Shown: one piece after another, positions 61,377 to 64,000 of the stretch
Numbering within the stretch: the first letter of the stretch is position 1
Layout: each line of letters begins with the position of its first letter
Notes under the pieces: generated by a model
Database searches by the model: none
Seen by the model: only the letters and a program-made list of their open reading frames with translations
Told to the model about the DNA's origin: nothing
Translations under genes and position numbers: made by a program
From: Cellulophaga sp. F20128
GTDB taxonomy: Bacteria > Bacteroidota > Bacteroidia > Flavobacteriales > Flavobacteriaceae
Assembly (NCBI RefSeq): GCF_023015805.1
Contig: NZ_JALKBA010000001.1
Location: 186,001 to 250,000 of the forward strand
DNA length: 64,000 bases
Direction of reading: 5' to 3'

Positions 61377-64000
61377 AAACTTTGCTTAAAATTCCTAGCT
61401 GTACCGTGCTACTACTTTTTATGGTTGCTTTTTCAGGCCATACCTTGAAAGCACAGACAAAACTTATGCAACAACCTGCATTGAGTGATACTCATATCGC
61501 TTTTATTTATGCTGAAGATCTTTGGGTAGCCAATAGAGATGGCTCTCATCCCATACGCCTTACCATTGATGAAGGTATTGAATCTAATCCTATATTTTCA
61601 CCCGATGGCTCCACAATTGCCTTTAATGCCCAATATGATGGCAATTCTGATGTGTATATTGTTCCCGTAAAAGGGGGCGTACCAAAGCGTTTAACCTGGC
61701 ATCCCTATAATGATTATGTTAGAGATTTTTCTACTGATGGAAAAACAATCCTATTTGCATCGCAACGCAATTCGTTTACCAATAGATATGTTCAACTCTT
61801 TTCTATTTCAATTGATGGAGGAACAACAACGCAATTGGATATTCCAAATGCCTTTTGGGCCTCTTATAACGATGACGATTCTGAAATTGCCTATACCCCT
61901 ATTTCGGATCGATTTCAACAATGGAAACATTATCGCGGAGGTACAACGACTCGAATTTGGCTGTACAATACCAAGTCGCATAAGGTAGAAGAAATTCAAA
62001 AACCTACTGGTGGCAGCAATGATTCCCAACCCCAATGGATGGGGAATTCTGTGTATTTTATTAGTGATAGGGATGGCGAATTTAATTTATACAGTTATAA
62101 TACATCTACTAAGGCAATTGCGAAACGCACAGATTATACCAATTTCCCAATTGTAAATATTGCAGCACATAATGAGGCAATCATTTTTGAACAAGCCGGA
62201 TCCTTGCATATTTACAATACTAAAACCAATGTTTCTAATACCCTTACTATTAATATTGCCACTGATTTATTGGAACTGAGAGAACGTTATGTATCTGGTG
62301 AAAAGTATGTGCGTTCCGGATCAATTTCTCCTTCTGGCGCTAGAGCTGTTGTTGATTTTAGAGGGGATATTGTAACCGTTCCCGCTGAAAAAGGAGACCC
62401 TAAAAATCTTACTGCAACTACCGGAATACATGAAAAATTTCCAGAATGGTCACCAGACGGAACGGCTATCGCCTATTTCTCTGATGCATCTGGTGAGTAC
62501 AGCTTACATATTAAAAATATTGATTCTGGAAATGCAAACACTATTCCAGTAATAGGAACCGGTTTTTATGCCAATATTCATTGGTCTCCAGATAGCAAAA
62601 AAATAAGTTATGTTGATAATGGCCGTAATTTGTACGTTACAGAAATTGCGACAAAAAAGACGACAAAAATAGCTCAAGACATCATGTTTTTGCCTGGAGA
62701 TATTAGAGACCTTTTTGGAAGTTGGTCTCATGATTCTAATTGGATTTCATACACGATAATAACGGACACCAATTTTGAAAAAGCCTACGCCTATTCCCTT
62801 CTAGAAAATAAATCGCACCCTCTTTCAGATGGCCTATCCAATGTTTCTGAACCCGTTTTTGATCCCAGTGGAAAATACCTCTATATGTTAGCCTCCACCG
62901 ATGCAGGTCCTTTGGTAAACTGGTTTGATCAGTCTAATATTGACAAAGAATTAACGCACTCTATCTATATGGTAACCCTACAAAAGGAAGTGCTATCTCC
63001 TTTGGCTAAAGAAAACGATACAGAAGAACCAAAAACGGTCAAAAAGGAAGAGGACAAAAAAGAAGCCAAACCCACAACTCTCGTCTTAAAAATAGATTGG
63101 GATGGTCTTCAAGAGCGCATACTAAGTTTACCCATAAAACCTGGTGTATACAGTAATTTAAACTTAGCCAAAGAAGGTGAATTATATTATGTATCCTCTT
63201 CTTTCCACTCGCCAGAATCGCAGCTCAACAAATTTGATTTTAAGGAACGCAAAAGTGAAGAGTTGATGGCTGTTAGCCATTTTCAAGTTTCGGCAAATGG
63301 CGAAAAAATGCTGTATGGAAACGAAGGTTCATGGTATATTTCCGATCTAGGAACACCCTCAAAAAAAGGGCCAGTGAATTTAAATGCCATTAGCATAAAG
63401 ATAAACCCGAAAGACGAATGGACTAATATTTTTAATGAAGCATGGCGGGTTAATAGAGATTATTTTTATGATCCCGGTATGCATGGAGCCGACTGGAATG
63501 CTATGAAAGTTAAGTACCAACCCTTTTTAAAAGACATCGCTTGTAGGAGCGATTTATATCGTGTTATGCAATGGATGTTTAGCGAGCTTTCCGTTGGTCA
63601 TCATCGTTTTTCAAGCTTCGGAGATCGGCTCAATGCTCCAAAACAAATTGCAGGTGGTTTATTAGGCGCCAATTATATAGTGAAAAATAATCGTTATCAA
63701 ATTCATAAGATTTTCGGTGGGTTAAATTGGACCCCTGATTTACGCTCCCCATTAACAGAACCAGGGGTGGCTATTAATGAAGGTGATTATATCCTATCCG
63801 TTAACGGTAAAAACTTGGTTGGAACTGATAATATCTATAGTTTTTTTGAAAATACAGCCGATAAAATTGTAACGCTTCAAGTTAGTAAAAATGCAAATGG
63901 GTCTAACGCTAGAACCTATAAGGTAACCCCTTTGGAAACAGAATGGGCCCTACGCAATAGAGACTGGGTGGAAGCTAATATGAAAAAAGTACATGCAGCT
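61373..64000 (+). CDS. Tricorn-type S41 serine protease, N-terminal part
   Basis: The start of a long exported protease; the frame is open for 876 codons to the end of the window, so the C-terminus is missing. It has a signal peptide (residues 1-25, ending LKAQ). Two beta-propeller parts contain PD40-type repeats such as ESNPIFSPDGSTIAFNAQYD and KFPEWSPDGTAIAYFSDASG. An acidic/basic linker follows, then a tricorn core domain (WTNIFNEAWRVNRDYFYDPG; FSELSVGHHRFSSF) and a PDZ domain (INEGDYILSVNGKNL). The catalytic Ser lies beyond the window. Tricorn-type enzymes degrade peptides released by other proteases. Confidence 0.88.
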   Translation, partial: MKTLLKIPSCTVLLLFMVAFSGHTLKAQTKLMQQPALSDTHIAFIYAEDLWVANRDGSHPIRLTIDEGIESNPIFSPDGSTIAFNAQYDGNSDVYIVPVKGGVPKRLTWHPYNDYVRDFSTDGKTILFASQRNSFTNRYVQLFSISIDGGTTTQLDIPNAFWASYNDDDSEIAYTPISDRFQQWKHYRGGTTTRIWLYNTKSHKVEEIQKPTGGSNDSQPQWMGNSVYFISDRDGEFNLYSYNTSTKAIAKRTDYTNFPIVNIAAHNEAIIFEQAGSLHIYNTKTNVSNTLTINIATDLLELRERYVSGEKYVRSGSISPSGARAVVDFRGDIVTVPAEKGDPKNLTATTGIHEKFPEWSPDGTAIAYFSDASGEYSLHIKNIDSGNANTIPVIGTGFYANIHWSPDSKKISYVDNGRNLYVTEIATKKTTKIAQDIMFLPGDIRDLFGSWSHDSNWISYTIITDTNFEKAYAYSLLENKSHPLSDGLSNVSEPVFDPSGKYLYMLASTDAGPLVNWFDQSNIDKELTHSIYMVTLQKEVLSPLAKENDTEEPKTVKKEEDKKEAKPTTLVLKIDWDGLQERILSLPIKPGVYSNLNLAKEGELYYVSSSFHSPESQLNKFDFKERKSEELMAVSHFQVSANGEKMLYGNEGSWYISDLGTPSKKGPVNLNAISIKINPKDEWTNIFNEAWRVNRDYFYDPGMHGADWNAMKVKYQPFLKDIACRSDLYRVMQWMFSELSVGHHRFSSFGDRLNAPKQIAGGLLGANYIVKNNRYQIHKIFGGLNWTPDLRSPLTEPGVAINEGDYILSVNGKNLVGTDNIYSFFENTADKIVTLQVSKNANGSNARTYKVTPLETEWALRNRDWVEANMKKVHAA

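Overview
The window looks like chromosomal DNA from a member of the Flavobacteriaceae (Bacteroidota), probably marine. The evidence is the AT-rich sequence, a SusC/SusD pair with DUF4959/DUF4998-type lipoproteins, many short lipoproteins, start regions without Shine-Dalgarno motifs, and several promoters of the Bacteroidota type (TTG upstream of TAnnTTTG). The genus cannot be named from the sequence alone. No rRNA, tRNA, CRISPR array, transposase or phage gene was seen.

Layout: (1) 0-4.6 kb holds the end of a tRNA adenine methyltransferase gene, glutaryl-CoA dehydrogenase, a 48-residue FeoB-associated-type Cys-rich protein, and small membrane or envelope proteins. (2) 4.6-10.3 kb is a minus-strand Mn/Fe/Zn uptake operon: DtxR-type repressor, outer-membrane transporter, solute-binding lipoprotein, ATPase and two permeases. 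A decayed four-helix-bundle gene lies inside it, and both permeases carry a DtxR-like winged-helix tail. (3) 10.4-18.2 kb has a polyprenyl synthetase and, divergently, a TetR-TolC-adaptor-RND efflux operon. (4) 18.6-26.4 kb is a SusC/SusD locus with two surface-type lipoproteins and no carbohydrate-active enzyme. (5) 26.6-30.8 kb holds a MarC protein, a DUF3109 protein and a LytS/LytR-type two-component pair. (6) 31.7-35.3 kb is the class Ia ribonucleotide reductase (nrdB-nrdA).

(7) 35.7-45.2 kb is the most distinctive region. It has a GMC oxidoreductase with its gluconate-2-dehydrogenase-subunit-3-like partner, three exported or cytoplasmic xylose-isomerase-like TIM barrels, a Gfo/Idh/MocA oxidoreductase and two DUF1080 (3-keto-disaccharide hydrolase family) lipoproteins. 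Together they suggest oxidation of glycosides at C3 followed by cleavage of the keto-sugar, as an alternative to classical glycosidases. (8) 45.2-47.2 kb is the housekeeping trio yicC-gmk-nadD. (9) 47.3-56.0 kb is a four-gene run: a haem-binding PSCyt1/DUF1549/LamG/DUF1553 protein, a DUF1501 protein, a membrane cytochrome-LRR protein and a secreted metzincin-like protease. (10) 56.2-64 kb has a sialidase with a DUF6503-like protein, a heavily decayed DUF2200 gene, a fourth TIM barrel, a CotH-like lipoprotein and the start of a tricorn-type protease that runs off the window.

Several start codons were placed downstream of the longest open frame because the longer versions begin at TTG and lack family support. 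Genes too short for ordinary ORF calling were added by reading the gaps.
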